Assembly: GCA_900016675.1 (NCBI GenBank)
Contig: LN483070.1
Coordinates: 1,798,001-1,862,000 of the forward strand
Reading direction: 5' to 3'
DNA: 64,000 nucleotides
From: Arthrobacter saudimassiliensis
GTDB taxonomy: Bacteria > Actinomycetota > Actinomycetes > Actinomycetales > Micrococcaceae
In this document: one piece after another, positions 19,982 through 30,881 of the stretch
How the letters are laid out: each line of letters begins with the position of its first letter
How positions within the stretch are numbered: position 1 is the stretch's first letter
Position numbers and translations under genes: made by a program
Notes under the pieces: model-generated
Told to the model about the DNA's origin: nothing
The model's input: only the letters and a program-made list of their open reading frames with translations
The model's database searches: none

Positions 19982-22900
19982 CGGACCACCTCCACAGTGA
20001 CCTCGAAATCGTCGTCGGCGCCGTCGGCACGGACCTGCAGGTCCGCGGTGAGGGTTTCGCCCTTCACCAGCTCCGCGTTGGCTTCCAGCGCCGCCGCGGA
20101 GGCGGGGCCGGTGACGACGACGGTCCGGATCCGGTCGCTGATGTGCAGGTCCGCGTCGCGGCGGGCCTGCTGGACGGCGCGGATGGCGTCGCGGGCGGTG
20201 CCCTCGGCGGCCAGGTCCGGAGTCACCTCGGTGTCCAGGACCAGGAAGCCGCCGCCGGGCAGCACGGTGACGGCCTTGGCGGCTTCGCCGTCGGCGGCGT
20301 CGACCACGGTGTCCAGGGTGTACTCGTGCGGTTCCAGTTCCAGCCCGCCGGCGGTGACGGTGCCGGCGTCGTCCACCGACCAGTCCCCCGCCTTGGCGGC
20401 CTTGATCGCCGCCTGCACGTTCTTCCCCAGGCGCGGGCCGGCGGCCCGGGCGTTGACGACCAGCTTCTGGCTGATGCCGTATTCCGCCGGATCGGCGTCG
20501 GCCGCGTCGACCAGGGTGACGTTCTTCAGGTTCAGCTCATCCGCGATGATCGCGGCGAACTGTCCCGCCAGCGCCTCGGCGTCCGGCACGGCCACGGTCA
20601 TCCCGCGCAGCGGCAGGCGCACCCGCAGGTTCGCGCCCTTGCGCAGCGACGAGCCCACGGAGCAGATCCGCCGGGTGGTGTCCATCCGGGTCACCAGGTC
20701 GGCGTCGGTCGGGAAGGCGCCGGCCTCGGGCCAGTCGGTCAGGTGCACGGAGCGCCCACCGGTGAGGCCGCGCCAGATCTCCTCCGTCACCAGCGGCAGC
20801 AGCGGTGCAGCCACCCGGCAGACCGCCTCCAGGCAGGTGTAGAGGACATCGAACGCCTCGGTGTCCTCATCGAAGAACCGGGTGCGGCTGCGGCGGATGT
20901 ACCAGTTGGTCAGCACGTCCATGTAGGAGCGCAGCAGCTCGCAGGCCTCGGAGACCTCGTAGGCGTCCAACGAGGTGCGCATGGAGCGGATCAGCCCGCC
21001 GGTGGCGGCCAGCATGTACCGGTCCAGCGGGTCCGTGGCCTCGTGGCGCAGCTTCGCCTCGTAGCCGGCGCCGTTGTTCGCGGCGTTGGTGTACAGGCTG
21101 AAGAAGTGCCAGGCGTTCCACAGCGGCAGCATGACCTGCCGGACGCCGTCGCGGATGCCCTGCTCGGTGACGATCAGGTTGCCGCCGCGCAGGATCGGCG
21201 AGGCCATCAGGAACCAGCGCATCGCGTCGGAGCCGTCGCGGTCCAGCACTTCGGAGACGTCCGGGTAGTTGCGCAGCGACTTGGACATCTTCTGCCCGTC
21301 GGAGCCCAGGACGATGCCGTGGCTGATCACGTTGCGGAACGCGGGCCGGTCAAACAGGGCGGTGGCGAGGATGTGCAGCGTGTAGAACCAGCCGCGGGTC
21401 TGGCCGATGTACTCGACGATGAAGTCGCCCGGGTTGTGGTGCTCGAACCAGTCGGCGTTCTCATGCGGGTAGTGCACCTGGGCGTACGGCATCGACCCGG
21501 AGTCGAACCACACGTCCAGCACGTCCTCCACGCGGCGCATGGTGGACCTGCCCGTGGGGTCGTCCGGGTTGGGGCGGGTCAGCTCGTCGATGAACGGGCG
21601 GTGCAGGTCCGGTTCGCCGTCGTGGTTGCGCGGCAGCCGGCCGAAGTCGGCCTCGATCTCGGCCAGGGAGCCGTAGACGTCGGTGCGCGGGTAGTTGGGG
21701 TCGTCGGAGACCCACACCGGGATGGGGCTGCCCCAGTACCGGTTGCGGCTGATCGACCAGTCACGGGCGTTTTCCAGCCACTTGCCGAACTGGCCGTCCT
21801 TGACGTTGCCCGGGATCCAGTTGATCTGCTGGTTCAGCTCGACCATCCGGTCCTTGATCTTGGTGACCTCCACGAACCAGGAGGAGACGGCCTTGTAGAT
21901 CAGCGGGTTCCGGCAGCGCCAGCAGTGCGGGTAGCTGTGCTCGTAGCTGGCCTGGCGCAGCAGCCGGCCCTGTGCCTTCAGCACGCGGGTGATCGGCTTG
22001 TTGGCCTCGAAGACCTGCAGGCCGGCGATCTCGGCCAGCGGGCCCTCCGCGAACAGGTTGAGGAACTTCGCGCCCTCGTCCACGGAGAGCGTGACGGGAA
22101 TGCCGTTCTCTTCGCAGACCTTCTGGTCGTCCTCGCCGTAGGCCGGGGCCTGGTGGACGATGCCGGTGCCGTCGGTGGTGGTCACGTAGTCGGCCACCAC
22201 GAACTGGAAGGCGTTGGCCGTTCCCCACTTTTCGGCGTCGCCGAAGTAGTCCCAGAGCGGCACGTAGCGCAGGCCCCGCAGCTCGGTGCCGGTGTGCACG
22301 CCGGTGACGGCGGCGCGGGCGGCGTCGGCGTCGTCGTACCCCAGGTCCTTGGCGTAGGAGCCCACCAGGTCCTCGGCGAGCAGGTAGCGGGCGCCTTCGG
22401 CGGCCTCTCCCTGCAGGGTTCCGTTCGGTCCAACGGGCACGACGGCGTATCGCACGTCGGGTCCGACGGCGAGGGCGACGTTGGTGGGCAGCGTCCAGGG
22501 CGTGGTGGTCCAGGCGATGGCCTGCACGCCCTCGAGCTCGGCGGAGAGCACGTTGTCGCCGGCGATGATCGGGAAGGTGACCGTGACCGTCTGGTCCTGC
22601 CGGTTCTTGTAGACGTCGTCGTCCATGCGCAGCTCATGGTTGGACAGCGGCGTCTCGTCCTTCCAGCAGTACGGGAGCACCCGGAAACCGCTGTAGGTCA
22701 GGCCCTTCTCGTGCAGGGTCTTGAACGCCCAGATGACCGACTCCATGTACTCGACGTTGAGCGTCTTGTAGTCGTTCTCGAAGTCCACCCAGCGGGCCTG
22801 GCGGGTGACGTAGTCCTGCCACTCGCGGGAGTACTTCATCACCGAGGCACGGCAGGCGTCGTTGAACTTGTCGATGCCCATGGCCTCGATCTGGGTCTTG

Positions 22901-23259
22901 TCGCTCATGCCCAGCTGCTTCATGGCTTCGAGCTCGGCGGGCAGCCCGTGGGTGTCCCAGCCGAAGCGGCGCTCGACGCGGCGGCCGAGCTGGGTCTGGT
23001 AGCGGGCCACCAGGTCCTTGACGTAGCCGGTGAGCAGGTGCCCGTAGTGCGGCAGGCCGTTGGCGAAGGGCGGGCCGTCGTAGAAGACGAACTCGTTGTC
23101 GCCGTCGGTGCCGGCCGGGCGGGCATCGATGGAGGCCTGGAAGGTGCCGTCCGCGTCCCAGTACTTCAGCACCCGCTCTTCGATCTCGGGGAAGCGGGGC
23201 GAGGAGGAAGCGCCGTCGGCGGACGGCGTCGTGGACGCCTTGGGGTAGATCTGTGGCAT
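19978..23259 (-). CDS. ileS: Isoleucyl-tRNA synthetase
   Basis: The product from the ATG at 23259 is 1093 residues, the long eukaryote-like IleRS type found in actinobacteria. Motifs are [15 protein letters not shown] (HIGH region), the editing-domain [19 protein letters not shown], and KMSKS in [14 protein letters not shown], then an anticodon-binding domain and a C-terminal extension. The open frame continues 29 codons upstream, but those codons are the T-box antisequestrator, so the start at MPQIYPKAS is preferred; AGGA lies 7 nt before it. folC, DUF4233 and ndk follow. Confidence 0.95.
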   Translation of the reverse strand: MPQIYPKASTTPSADGASSSPRFPEIEERVLKYWDADGTFQASIDARPAGTDGDNEFVFYDGPPFANGLPHYGHLLTGYVKDLVARYQTQLGRRVERRFGWDTHGLPAELEAMKQLGMSDKTQIEAMGIDKFNDACRASVMKYSREWQDYVTRQARWVDFENDYKTLNVEYMESVIWAFKTLHEKGLTYSGFRVLPYCWKDETPLSNHELRMDDDVYKNRQDQTVTVTFPIIAGDNVLSAELEGVQAIAWTTTPWTLPTNVALAVGPDVRYAVVPVGPNGTLQGEAAEGARYLLAEDLVGSYAKDLGYDDADAARAAVTGVHTGTELRGLRYVPLWDYFGDAEKWGTANAFQFVVADYVTTTDGTGIVHQAPAYGEDDQKVCEENGIPVTLSVDEGAKFLNLFAEGPLAEIAGLQVFEANKPITRVLKAQGRLLRQASYEHSYPHCWRCRNPLIYKAVSSWFVEVTKIKDRMVELNQQINWIPGNVKDGQFGKWLENARDWSISRNRYWGSPIPVWVSDDPNYPRTDVYGSLAEIEADFGRLPRNHDGEPDLHRPFIDELTRPNPDDPTGRSTMRRVEDVLDVWFDSGSMPYAQVHYPHENADWFEHHNPGDFIVEYIGQTRGWFYTLHILATALFDRPAFRNVISHGIVLGSDGQKMSKSLRNYPDVSEVLDRDGSDAMRWFLMASPILRGGNLIVTEQGIRDGVRQVMLPLWNAWHFFSLYTNAANNGAGYEAKLRHEATDPLDRYMLAATGGLIRSMRTSLDAYEVSEACELLRSYMDVLTNWYIRRSRTRFFDEDTEAFDVLYTCLEAVCRVAAPLLPLVTEEIWRGLTGGRSVHLTDWPEAGAFPTDADLVTRMDTTRRICSVGSSLRKGANLRVRLPLRGMTVAVPDAEALAGQFAAIIADELNLKNVTLVDAADADPAEYGISQKLVVNARAAGPRLGKNVQAAIKAAKAGDWSVDDAGTVTAGGLELEPHEYTLDTVVDAADGEAAKAVTVLPGGGFLVLDTEVTPDLAAEGTARDAIRAVQQARRDADLHISDRIRTVVVTGPASAAALEANAELVKGETLTADLQVRADGADDDFEVTVEVVR

Positions 23260-23525
23260 GTCGTCATCCTGGTAGCGGCAAGGAATGGGCTTGTTACAGG
23301 ATGCGAGGGCGAACGTTCCACCGGCCTTGCGTCGCCGGCGGTTCACCGCGGTACCACCTCGCTTGCTGACCGGTGTCCGTCCCGGAATCCGGGCGCGGGC
23401 CTCGGCCGCCGCTCATTGACTGCTGTGACGGGCTTACCCGTCCGGTTCTACTGGGCGCTTCGCCGCAGGGCGGAGGCTGTTCTTCCGGAAGCTCGCCGGT
23501 GATGGCCGGGTCAAAGCTGCTTTGG
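23260..23525 (-). promoter_or_regulatory. T-box riboswitch in the ileS leader (translational type)
   Basis: The minus strand contains the conserved T-box AGGTGGTACCGCGGT at 23345-23359. Its helix closes with GCGAGG (23357-23362) pairing to CCTCGC (23303-23308). Just downstream CATCCTG (23297-23303) is perfectly complementary to CAGGATG (23265-23271), which contains the ileS Shine-Dalgarno AGGA. The two helices share a base and are mutually exclusive, so uncharged tRNA-Ile binding would free the ribosome site. An ATC in the first part of the leader (near 23502) is a candidate isoleucine specifier. Confidence 0.92.
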
Positions 23526-23540
23526 CCATTTTAGGGGATC

Positions 23541-23572
23541 GGCCCGGCGCTGTCGAAGGGCAGCGCCGGGCC
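23541..23572 (-). terminator. Terminator after the SDR gene
   Basis: A 12-bp stem (GGCCCGGCGCTG / CAGCGCCGGGCC, 8-nt loop) lies between the SDR stop and the ileS leader. It insulates ileS from the upstream gene; there is no clear T-run. Confidence 0.6.
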
Positions 23573-23589
23573 GGTTCCTTCGCCGGGGT

Positions 23590-24336
23590 TCAGGCGCCGC
23601 GGCGGATGACCTTGTGCTGGGCCGCCTGGGCCACCGGCCGCATCACGATCTGGTCCAGGTTGATGTGGTGCGGCAGGTTCAGCGAATACGCGATGACGTC
23701 GGCGACGTCCTCGGCGGTCAGGGGCTTGGCGACGCCGGCGTACACCTTCTCCGCGGCTTCCTCGCTGCCCAGCCGGTTCCGGGAGAACTCGTCGGTCTTG
23801 ACCATGCCCGGGCAAACTTCGATGACGCGCACGTTGTGCTCGGCCTCCTCCAGGCGCAGGGTGCGGGTCATCAGCTCCTCGCCCGCCTTGGCGGCGCAGT
23901 AGCCGGCCCCGCCCTCGTAGGCGGTGAACGCGGCGGTGGAGGTCAGCATCAGCACGCTGCCCTGGCCGTTGCCCCGCAGCGCCGGCAGGAAGGCCTGGGT
24001 GACGCGCAGCGTGCCGAGCACGTTGACCTCGTACATCCGGGCCCAGTCCTCCACCGACCCGTCCGCCACGGAGTCCATCCCCCAGGCTCCGCCGGCGTTG
24101 TTCACCAGGGCGTCCAGGCCGCCGTCGGCCAGCACCCGGCCGGCCAGGGCGTCGACGTCAGCCTGGCTGGTGATGTCGGCGGCGACGGGCACCGCCCCGG
24201 TCTCCTCCGCGAGCGCGGCGAGGCGCTCGGCCCGTCGGGCGACGGCGTACACCGTCCATCCACTGCCGGCGAGGGCCCGCACGGCGGCCGCTCCGATGCC
24301 TGAACTTGCTCCTGTGACAACTACACGCTTGGTCAT
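23590..24336 (-). CDS. SDR family NAD(P)-dependent oxidoreductase (YdfG/SerDH-like)
   Basis: This 248-residue classical short-chain dehydrogenase has the cofactor motif VTGASSGIGAAA (7-18), NNAGGAWG, the catalytic Ser in LMLTSTAAFTAYEG and YCAAK with Tyr and Lys. The HINLDQIVMRPVAQA tail resembles YdfG-type 3-hydroxy acid dehydrogenases, so a serine or malonic-semialdehyde-type substrate is possible but not shown. The start at 24336 (MTKRVVVTG) is preferred over a long upstream extension that lacks family similarity. Confidence 0.87.
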   Translation of the reverse strand: MTKRVVVTGASSGIGAAAVRALAGSGWTVYAVARRAERLAALAEETGAVPVAADITSQADVDALAGRVLADGGLDALVNNAGGAWGMDSVADGSVEDWARMYEVNVLGTLRVTQAFLPALRGNGQGSVLMLTSTAAFTAYEGGAGYCAAKAGEELMTRTLRLEEAEHNVRVIEVCPGMVKTDEFSRNRLGSEEAAEKVYAGVAKPLTAEDVADVIAYSLNLPHHINLDQIVMRPVAQAAQHKVIRRGA

Positions 24337-24484
24337 GGGGCCTACCCTAACGGCTCGTTCCCGCCGTATCCGCCCGTGTGCAGCAGTGTTGCGGAAGGCG
24401 CCCGCGGGGGCTGCAGGACCGCCGGCGCTGCCCCGGGCCGGGAGGCAGGTGTGTGCCGCAGAGCGATGTGGGAAGCTGGTTCCC

Positions 24485-24952
24485 ATGGCTCGAACGGATC
24501 TGATTCCTGCTTGGCTTCGCCGCACCGGCATTGAAGTTGCCGGCTGGACTCTGGTCGCTCTCGGGCTGGCGGCCCTGGTGCTGCCCGGGCCGGGGCTGCT
24601 GATGATCGCCGCCGGTCTGGCCGTGCTCTCGCTCCGCTATGCCTGGGCCCACCGCTGGCTGCGCCCGGTGAAGGTGCGCGCGTTCAAGGCCGCCGAGGAG
24701 GGGGTGCGGACCTGGCCCCGCATTGCCCTGGCCGTCGCCGGCGCCCTGGCCCTGATGGCTGCAGGCGTCACCTGGGGACTGTGGCGCCGGGTACCGCACT
24801 GGTGGCCCCTGCACGAGGACTGGTGGCTGCCCGGCGGCTGGGCCACCGGGGGCACGCTCATCGGTTCCGGCTGCATCGCCGTCGCGCTGGTGGTCTACAG
24901 CTACCGCCGCTTCCGCGGTGCCGGGCGGCCGGGCCCCGCGGGGCGGGCCTAG
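24485..24952 (+). CDS. PGPGW/TIGR02611-type transmembrane protein
   Basis: The 155-residue protein has a short basic N-terminus, a first hairpin carrying the PGPGLLMIAAGLAVLS signature (residues about 35-50), and later helices (IALAVAGALALMAAGVTWGL and LIGSGCIAVALVVYSYRRF). It matches the actinobacterial TIGR02611 family of small membrane proteins with unknown function. The end overlaps the convergent minus-strand gene by 4 bp. Confidence 0.75.
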   Translation: MARTDLIPAWLRRTGIEVAGWTLVALGLAALVLPGPGLLMIAAGLAVLSLRYAWAHRWLRPVKVRAFKAAEEGVRTWPRIALAVAGALALMAAGVTWGLWRRVPHWWPLHEDWWLPGGWATGGTLIGSGCIAVALVVYSYRRFRGAGRPGPAGRA

Positions 24953-25470
24953 TCCCGAAGGTACTGGGTGCTGAAGCTGCGGCCGGCCCGCACCCTGGCC
25001 AGTGACTCGGCGGCCGCCGCAGCGACAACCTCCTCGGTCAGGCCGGCTGCCGCCAGCCGGTGCAGGGCCTCGGGTACCCGCCGGCGGGCCTCTTCAAGCC
25101 TCAGTTCACGCAGCTGCTCCACGGGCAGGGGCGCGACGTACGCCGCCAGCTCCGCGCGCGCCGCGAGCCAGCGGAGGATCTGCGCCTGCTGCCTGCGGGG
25201 CAGCGGGCAGGCGCGCGGGAAGAGCCAGCGCGCCTGTTCCTGGTTCCCCTCCCGGGCCAGCACGGCCGTGACCGGGGTGTACTTCCTCCATCGGACGGTC
25301 CGCGGCGGAAAGACAACCATGGCCAGGACACCGCCCAGGGGATTCCGGCAGTCCCGCACCGTCGCCACGCCATAGGGTGTTTCCAGTTCCCGGATGTCCT
25401 GCTTGGGGACCGGGGCTGCGCCCGGCGCCGAAGGGCCTGCGGGAACGCGGACAGCTGCAGGTCCGGCCAT
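24949..25470 (-). CDS. Hypothetical protein (173 aa)
   Basis: I do not recognise it. The N-terminal 25 residues are Pro/Ala-rich, then a small beta-like block (ETPYGVATVRDCRNPLGGVL and VFPPRTVRWRKYTPVTAVL), then Ala/Arg/Leu-rich helices ending SFSTQYLRD. There is no signal peptide or membrane segment. It lies 42 bp downstream of the DUF488 gene on the same strand, so co-transcription is likely. Codon use matches its neighbours. Confidence 0.6.
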   Translation of the reverse strand: MAGPAAVRVPAGPSAPGAAPVPKQDIRELETPYGVATVRDCRNPLGGVLAMVVFPPRTVRWRKYTPVTAVLAREGNQEQARWLFPRACPLPRRQQAQILRWLAARAELAAYVAPLPVEQLRELRLEEARRRVPEALHRLAAAGLTEEVVAAAAAESLARVRAGRSFSTQYLRD

Positions 25471-25512
25471 TCGTTCCCCCTATGTGCGGTATCGCCCTTG
25501 TCGGACTTGATT

Positions 25513-25881
25513 CTAAGCCCGTATCTCCGGCCCCAGCAGGAACCGGCGCAGCACCACGGCCTCGTTCTGCTGTTCGTTGCGCGCCCCGTAGAGCAGTACG
25601 GTGTCGGCGCGGGACGCGCACGCGAGGGCGAAGTCCCCTACCTCGGGGTTGGCGGCCAGTTCGTCACGGTACCGGGACACGAACCCGTCCCAGCGGTCCG
25701 GCCGGTGCCCGAACCATCGGCGCAGCTCGGTGCTCGGCGCCAGGTCCTTCAGCCACTCATTCAGATGCGCCCGTTCCTTTGACACCCCGCGCGGCCACAG
25801 CCGGTCCACCAGGACCCGGTAGCCGCCGTCGTCGGGCGCGTAGACGCGCCGTACCCGAATACTCCCCTGTTCCTCCGCCAT
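25513..25881 (-). CDS. DUF488 domain-containing protein
   Basis: This 122-residue protein carries the DUF488 signature YRVLVDRLWPRGVSKERAHL, then WFGHRPDRWDGF and the C-terminal LLYGARNEQQNEAVVLRRFL. The family is widespread and without an established reaction; small DUF488 proteins are usually cytoplasmic and monodomain. The ATG at 25881 opens the conserved domain within a few residues; a much longer open frame upstream is antisense to valS. It is divergent from valS. Confidence 0.88.
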   Translation of the reverse strand: MAEEQGSIRVRRVYAPDDGGYRVLVDRLWPRGVSKERAHLNEWLKDLAPSTELRRWFGHRPDRWDGFVSRYRDELAANPEVGDFALACASRADTVLLYGARNEQQNEAVVLRRFLLGPEIRA

Positions 25882-26022
25882 GCCCGCCGATGCTACGCGC
25901 CGGGCGCCGGCCGCGGCACCGGTCACCGTCCGATCGGTGCCTTCGGGCCGGAACCGTGCGGGCCGCGCCGGCCGGCGGCCGGTCCGGCGCAACATATCCC
26001 GCGGCCCCGCCCACATGGGAGA

Positions 26023-28659
26023 ATGGAGAACATGGCTGAACACAACCCGGGCACAGACACGCCCGAAGAACCCGTGACCGTGAACGTTCCCGACAAGCCG
26101 GCCCTCGAGGGCCTGGAGCAGTCCCTGAGCCGCCGCTGGCGCGAGGAAGGCACCTACGCCTTCCGCGAGGACACCGTCCGGGACGAGGTCTACTCCATTG
26201 ACACTCCCCCGCCCACCGCCTCCGGCTCGCTGCACGTGGGACACATGTTCTCCTACACGCAGACCGATGTGCTGGCCCGTTTCCAGCGGATGCGCGGCAA
26301 GAACGTCTTCTACCCGATGGGCTGGGACGACAACGGCCTGCCCACCGAGCGCCGCGTGCAGAACTACTACGGCGTCCGCTGCGATCCCACCAAGCCCTAC
26401 ATCGAGGGCTACCGGCCGCCGGCCACCGCGCCGAAGAACCAGCGCGACTTCGACGTCATCTCGCGCCGCAACTTCATCGAGCTGTGCGAGGAGCTGGCGG
26501 TCGAGGATGAAAAGGTCTTCGAGGACCTGTTCACCCAGCTGGGCCTGTCGGTGGACTGGAAGCGCACGTACCGCACCATCGACGACACCTCCCGCGCCGT
26601 CAGCCAGCGCGCCTTCCTGGACAACCTCGCCGCCGGCGACGCCTACATGGCCGAAGCCCCCACCCTGTGGGACGTCACCTTCCGCACCGCCGTCGCCCAG
26701 GCCGAGCTCGAGGACCGCGAAGTTCCCGGCGCCTACCACCGGATCAGCTTCCACCGCCCGGACGGGGAAAAGGTCTTCATCGAGACCACCCGTCCCGAGC
26801 TGCTGCCCGCCTGCGTGGCGCTGGTGGCCCACCCCGACGACGAGCGGTACCAGCCGCTGTTCGGCACCACCGTGACCTCGCCCCTGTTCGGCGTCGAGGT
26901 CGAGGTGAAGGCCCACCCCCTCGCCAAGCCCGACAAGGGCTCCGGCATCGCCATGATCTGCACCTTCGGCGACCTGACCGACGTCACCTGGTGGCGGGAA
27001 CTGAACCTGCCCACGCGCGCCGTCGTCGGCCGCGACGGCCGGATCATCGCCGACACCCCGGAATGGATCACCGGCGGGCAGGCGCAGGAGAACTACGCCG
27101 CCCTCGCCGGCAAGACCGTCTTCTCCGCCAAGGAGGCCGTGGTCGAGATGCTGCGCGCCTCCGGCGACCTTGAGGGCGAGCCGAAGAAGATCACGCACCC
27201 GGTCAACTTCTTCGAAAAGGGCGACAAGCCCCTTGAGGTGGTCACCAGCCGGCAGTGGTACATCCGCAACGGCGGCCGTGACGCCGACCGGCGTGAGCGG
27301 CTGATCGGCCGCGGACGGGAGATCGACTTCCACCCGGCGCACATGCGCTCCCGCTACGAGAACTGGGTCGAGGGCCTCAACGGGGACTGGCTGGTCTCCC
27401 GGCAGCGGTTCTTCGGCGTCCCGGTGCCGGTCTGGTACCCGCTCGACGCCGCCGGCAACCCGGTCTACGACGAGCCGATCCTGCCGACGCCGGAGATGCT
27501 GCCGATTGATCCCGCCGCCGAACCGGCACCGGGCTTCGAGGAGTCCCAGCGCAACCAGCCCGGCGGGTTCATCGGCGACGCGGATGTGCTCGACACCTGG
27601 GCCACGTCCTCGCTGACCCCGCAGATCGTCGGCGGCTGGGCCCGGGACGAGGAGCTGTTCGCCAAGGTCTTCCCGTTCGACCTGCGCCCGCAGGGCCACG
27701 ACATCATCCGGACCTGGCTGTTCTCCTCCGTGGTGCGCGCCGACGCGCTGAACGGCTGCGCGCCGTGGAAGCACGCGGCGATCTCCGGCTGGATCCTGGA
27801 TCCGGACCGCAAGAAGATGTCCAAGTCCAAGGGCAACGTGGTGGTCCCCACCGATGTGCTCAACGAGTACGGCTCCGACGCGGTGCGTTACTGGGCCGCC
27901 TCGGCGAAGCTCGGCGCGGACACCGCCTATGAGATCGCGCAGATGAAGATCGGCCGCCGGCTGGCCATCAAGCTGCTCAACGCCTCCAAGTTCGTCCTGA
28001 ACCTGGGCGCCACGCAGCGCAACGTCATCGGCGCCGGAGCCGAAGCCTCCGTGGTGGTCAACCCCCTGGACGCGTCCCTGCTGGTGCAGCTGGTGGACGT
28101 GGTCAACCAGGCCACCGCCGCGTTCGAGAAGTACGACTACGCCAAGGCCCTGCAGATCACCGAGTCGTTCTTCTGGTCCTTCACCGACGACTACGTGGAG
28201 CTGATTAAGGACCGGGCCTACGGCGGCGTCGGCGAGGCCGAGCAGGCCTCCGTGCTGGCCACCCTGGCGACCACCCTGGACGCGCTGCTGCGCCTGTTCG
28301 CCCCGTTCCTGCCCTTCGCCACCGAAGAGGTCTGGAGCTGGTGGCGCGCCGGTTCGGTGCACACCGCCAGCTGGCCCTCCGCCGAGGGCCTCTCGGGAGC
28401 CGTCGCCGACGCCGACCCGGCCCTGCTGGGCACCGTGGCGCTGGCCCTGGGCGGCATCCGGAAGGCCAAGTCCGAAGCCAAGGTGAAGCAGCGCACTGAG
28501 GTGCTCAAGGCCACCGTCACCGGCTCCGAGGCGCAGATCGCCCGGGTCCGTGCTGGGCAGGCCGATCTGCAGGCCGCGGGCAACGTACGCGACCTCGGCC
28601 TTGCCGTCGCCGACGGCGAGCTGACCGTGACCGACGTCGAACTGGCGCCGGCCGAGTAA
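26023..28659 (+). CDS. valS: Valyl-tRNA synthetase
   Basis: The 878-residue ValRS shows the HIGH-type motif ASGSLHVGHMFSY (about 66-78), GWDDNGLPTERRVQN, the editing-domain TRPELLPACVALVAHP, WATSSLTPQIV, and KMSKSKGN (about 605-612) followed by the anticodon-binding domain. The C-terminal coiled-coil arm seen in many bacterial ValRS is short or absent, which is normal for this actinobacterial form. Two in-frame ATGs (26023 and 26032) are both plausible; GGAG lies close to each. It is divergent from DUF488 and ended by a strong bidirectional terminator. Confidence 0.97.
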   Translation: MENMAEHNPGTDTPEEPVTVNVPDKPALEGLEQSLSRRWREEGTYAFREDTVRDEVYSIDTPPPTASGSLHVGHMFSYTQTDVLARFQRMRGKNVFYPMGWDDNGLPTERRVQNYYGVRCDPTKPYIEGYRPPATAPKNQRDFDVISRRNFIELCEELAVEDEKVFEDLFTQLGLSVDWKRTYRTIDDTSRAVSQRAFLDNLAAGDAYMAEAPTLWDVTFRTAVAQAELEDREVPGAYHRISFHRPDGEKVFIETTRPELLPACVALVAHPDDERYQPLFGTTVTSPLFGVEVEVKAHPLAKPDKGSGIAMICTFGDLTDVTWWRELNLPTRAVVGRDGRIIADTPEWITGGQAQENYAALAGKTVFSAKEAVVEMLRASGDLEGEPKKITHPVNFFEKGDKPLEVVTSRQWYIRNGGRDADRRERLIGRGREIDFHPAHMRSRYENWVEGLNGDWLVSRQRFFGVPVPVWYPLDAAGNPVYDEPILPTPEMLPIDPAAEPAPGFEESQRNQPGGFIGDADVLDTWATSSLTPQIVGGWARDEELFAKVFPFDLRPQGHDIIRTWLFSSVVRADALNGCAPWKHAAISGWILDPDRKKMSKSKGNVVVPTDVLNEYGSDAVRYWAASAKLGADTAYEIAQMKIGRRLAIKLLNASKFVLNLGATQRNVIGAGAEASVVVNPLDASLLVQLVDVVNQATAAFEKYDYAKALQITESFFWSFTDDYVELIKDRAYGGVGEAEQASVLATLATTLDALLRLFAPFLPFATEEVWSWWRAGSVHTASWPSAEGLSGAVADADPALLGTVALALGGIRKAKSEAKVKQRTEVLKATVTGSEAQIARVRAGQADLQAAGNVRDLGLAVADGELTVTDVELAPAE

Positions 28660-28676
28660 CAGGCGGCACAGGCGCG

Positions 28677-28714
28677 AAAAGGCCCCGCCCGGATCATTCC
28701 GGGCGGGGCCTTTT
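28677..28714. terminator. Bidirectional terminator between valS and the Rv2466c-like gene
   Basis: The stem AAAAGGCCCCGCCCGG and its complement (short loop) carries T-runs in both directions, so it can serve the two convergent genes. Confidence 0.92.
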
Positions 28715-28774
28715 CATCTGGCGCTGCGGCGGCTCCGGGCCGCCGGTGCCCCGCCTCGGCAGGGCCGAAGGGCA

Positions 28775-29389
28775 TCAGTCGAAGCGCGGGCTTTCGGTCC
28801 GGCTGCGCTTGAGCTCGAAGAAGGCCGGGTTCGCGGCCAGCATCAGCGCGCCGTCGAACATGCGGCCGGCTTCTTCGCCGCGCGGGATGCGGGTGAGCAC
28901 CGGGCCGAAGAAGGCGGTGCCGTTGAAGGCGACGACGGGAGTGCCGACGTCCTCGCCCACCTGGCTGATGCCGGCGGTGTGGGAGGCACGCAGCTGCTCG
29001 TCGAACTTGTCGCTGCCCGCGTACTCGGCCAGCTCGGCCGGCAGTCCGACCTCGGCCAGGGCGGCGGCGATGACCTCATCGAAGTCGTCGTTGCCCTGGT
29101 TGTGGATCCGGGTGCCCATGGCGTCGTACAGCTTCTTCACGTACTCGCGGCCGTGGAGCTCCTGAGCCGCGATGATCACGCGGACGGGACCCCAGGCCCG
29201 GTCGATGCGCGCGCGGTAGTCGGCGGGCAGGTCCCGGCCCTCGTTCAGGACGGCCAGGCTCATGACGTGCCACTCGGTGCGCACGTCGCGGACCTTTTCC
29301 ACCTCCTCCATCCAGCGGGAGGTGACCCAGGCGAACGGGCACATCGGATCGAACCAGAAATCGGCGGCAGCCGGGGCGGACTCGGGCAT
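28775..29389 (-). CDS. Rv2466c-like DsbA-family protein (mycothiol-dependent nitroreductase family), single-Cys motif
   Basis: The 204-residue sequence follows the Rv2466c family closely: ADFWFDPMCPFAWVTSRWM at the start, then WHVMSLAVLNEGRDLPADYR, MGTRIHNQGNDDFDEVI, VGEDVGTPVVAFNG and FFGPVLTRIPRGEEAG. Rv2466c is a thioredoxin-fold enzyme that uses mycothiol to reduce nitro-compounds and disulfides. From memory its active site is CPWC; here it is CPFA, so only Cys17 remains. That predicts a monothiol mechanism with mycothiol, as suggested for related enzymes. It lies 37 bp downstream of clpX. Confidence 0.88.
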   Translation of the reverse strand: MPESAPAAADFWFDPMCPFAWVTSRWMEEVEKVRDVRTEWHVMSLAVLNEGRDLPADYRARIDRAWGPVRVIIAAQELHGREYVKKLYDAMGTRIHNQGNDDFDEVIAAALAEVGLPAELAEYAGSDKFDEQLRASHTAGISQVGEDVGTPVVAFNGTAFFGPVLTRIPRGEEAGRMFDGALMLAANPAFFELKRSRTESPRFD

Positions 29390-29425
29390 GGAACTCCTTC
29401 AGGAACGGACGGTGCGGGAAGCCTG

Positions 29426-30718
<1,293 letters not shown>

Positions 30719-30803
30719 AGTTCAGTCCCCTCAGATGGTCCTTCAAAAAGCGGTTCCGACGAGCGCCGTCACCAAAGACGAAACGAGCCAGCCACCTTGT
30801 TCC

Positions 30804-30809
30804 ACTCTA
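30804..30809 (-). promoter_or_regulatory. Candidate -10 box of clpX
   Basis: The minus strand has TAGAGT about 85 nt before the clpX ATG. TGATTA about 16 bp upstream is a weak -35 candidate. The clpP2 terminator just upstream supports a separate promoter here. Confidence 0.35.
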
Positions 30810-30839
30810 GGGTACTTGGAGGAGGTAATCAGCAACCGC

Positions 30840-30875
30840 GAAGCCCGTGGTGCGCGGTGCGCGCCACGGGCTTCG
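30840..30875 (-). terminator. Terminator after clpP2
   Basis: An 11-bp stem (GAAGCCCGTGG / CCACGGGCTTC) with a GC-rich loop starts 7 bp after the clpP2 stop. It separates clpP2 from clpX. Confidence 0.65.
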
Positions 30876-30881
30876 GGCTGC

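Noticed and set aside
23260-23346. 29-codon N-terminal extension of ileS
   Set aside because: The codons are the T-box antisequestrator structure; the conserved IleRS start is at 23259.
20143-23502. A 1119-codon open frame antisense to ileS
   Set aside because: Same cause: GC-rich third positions remove stops on the opposite strand. It would also run over the T-box leader.
25882-28362. Upstream extension of the DUF488 frame, about 827 codons
   Set aside because: This part is antisense to valS. Only the final 122 codons carry the DUF488 domain.
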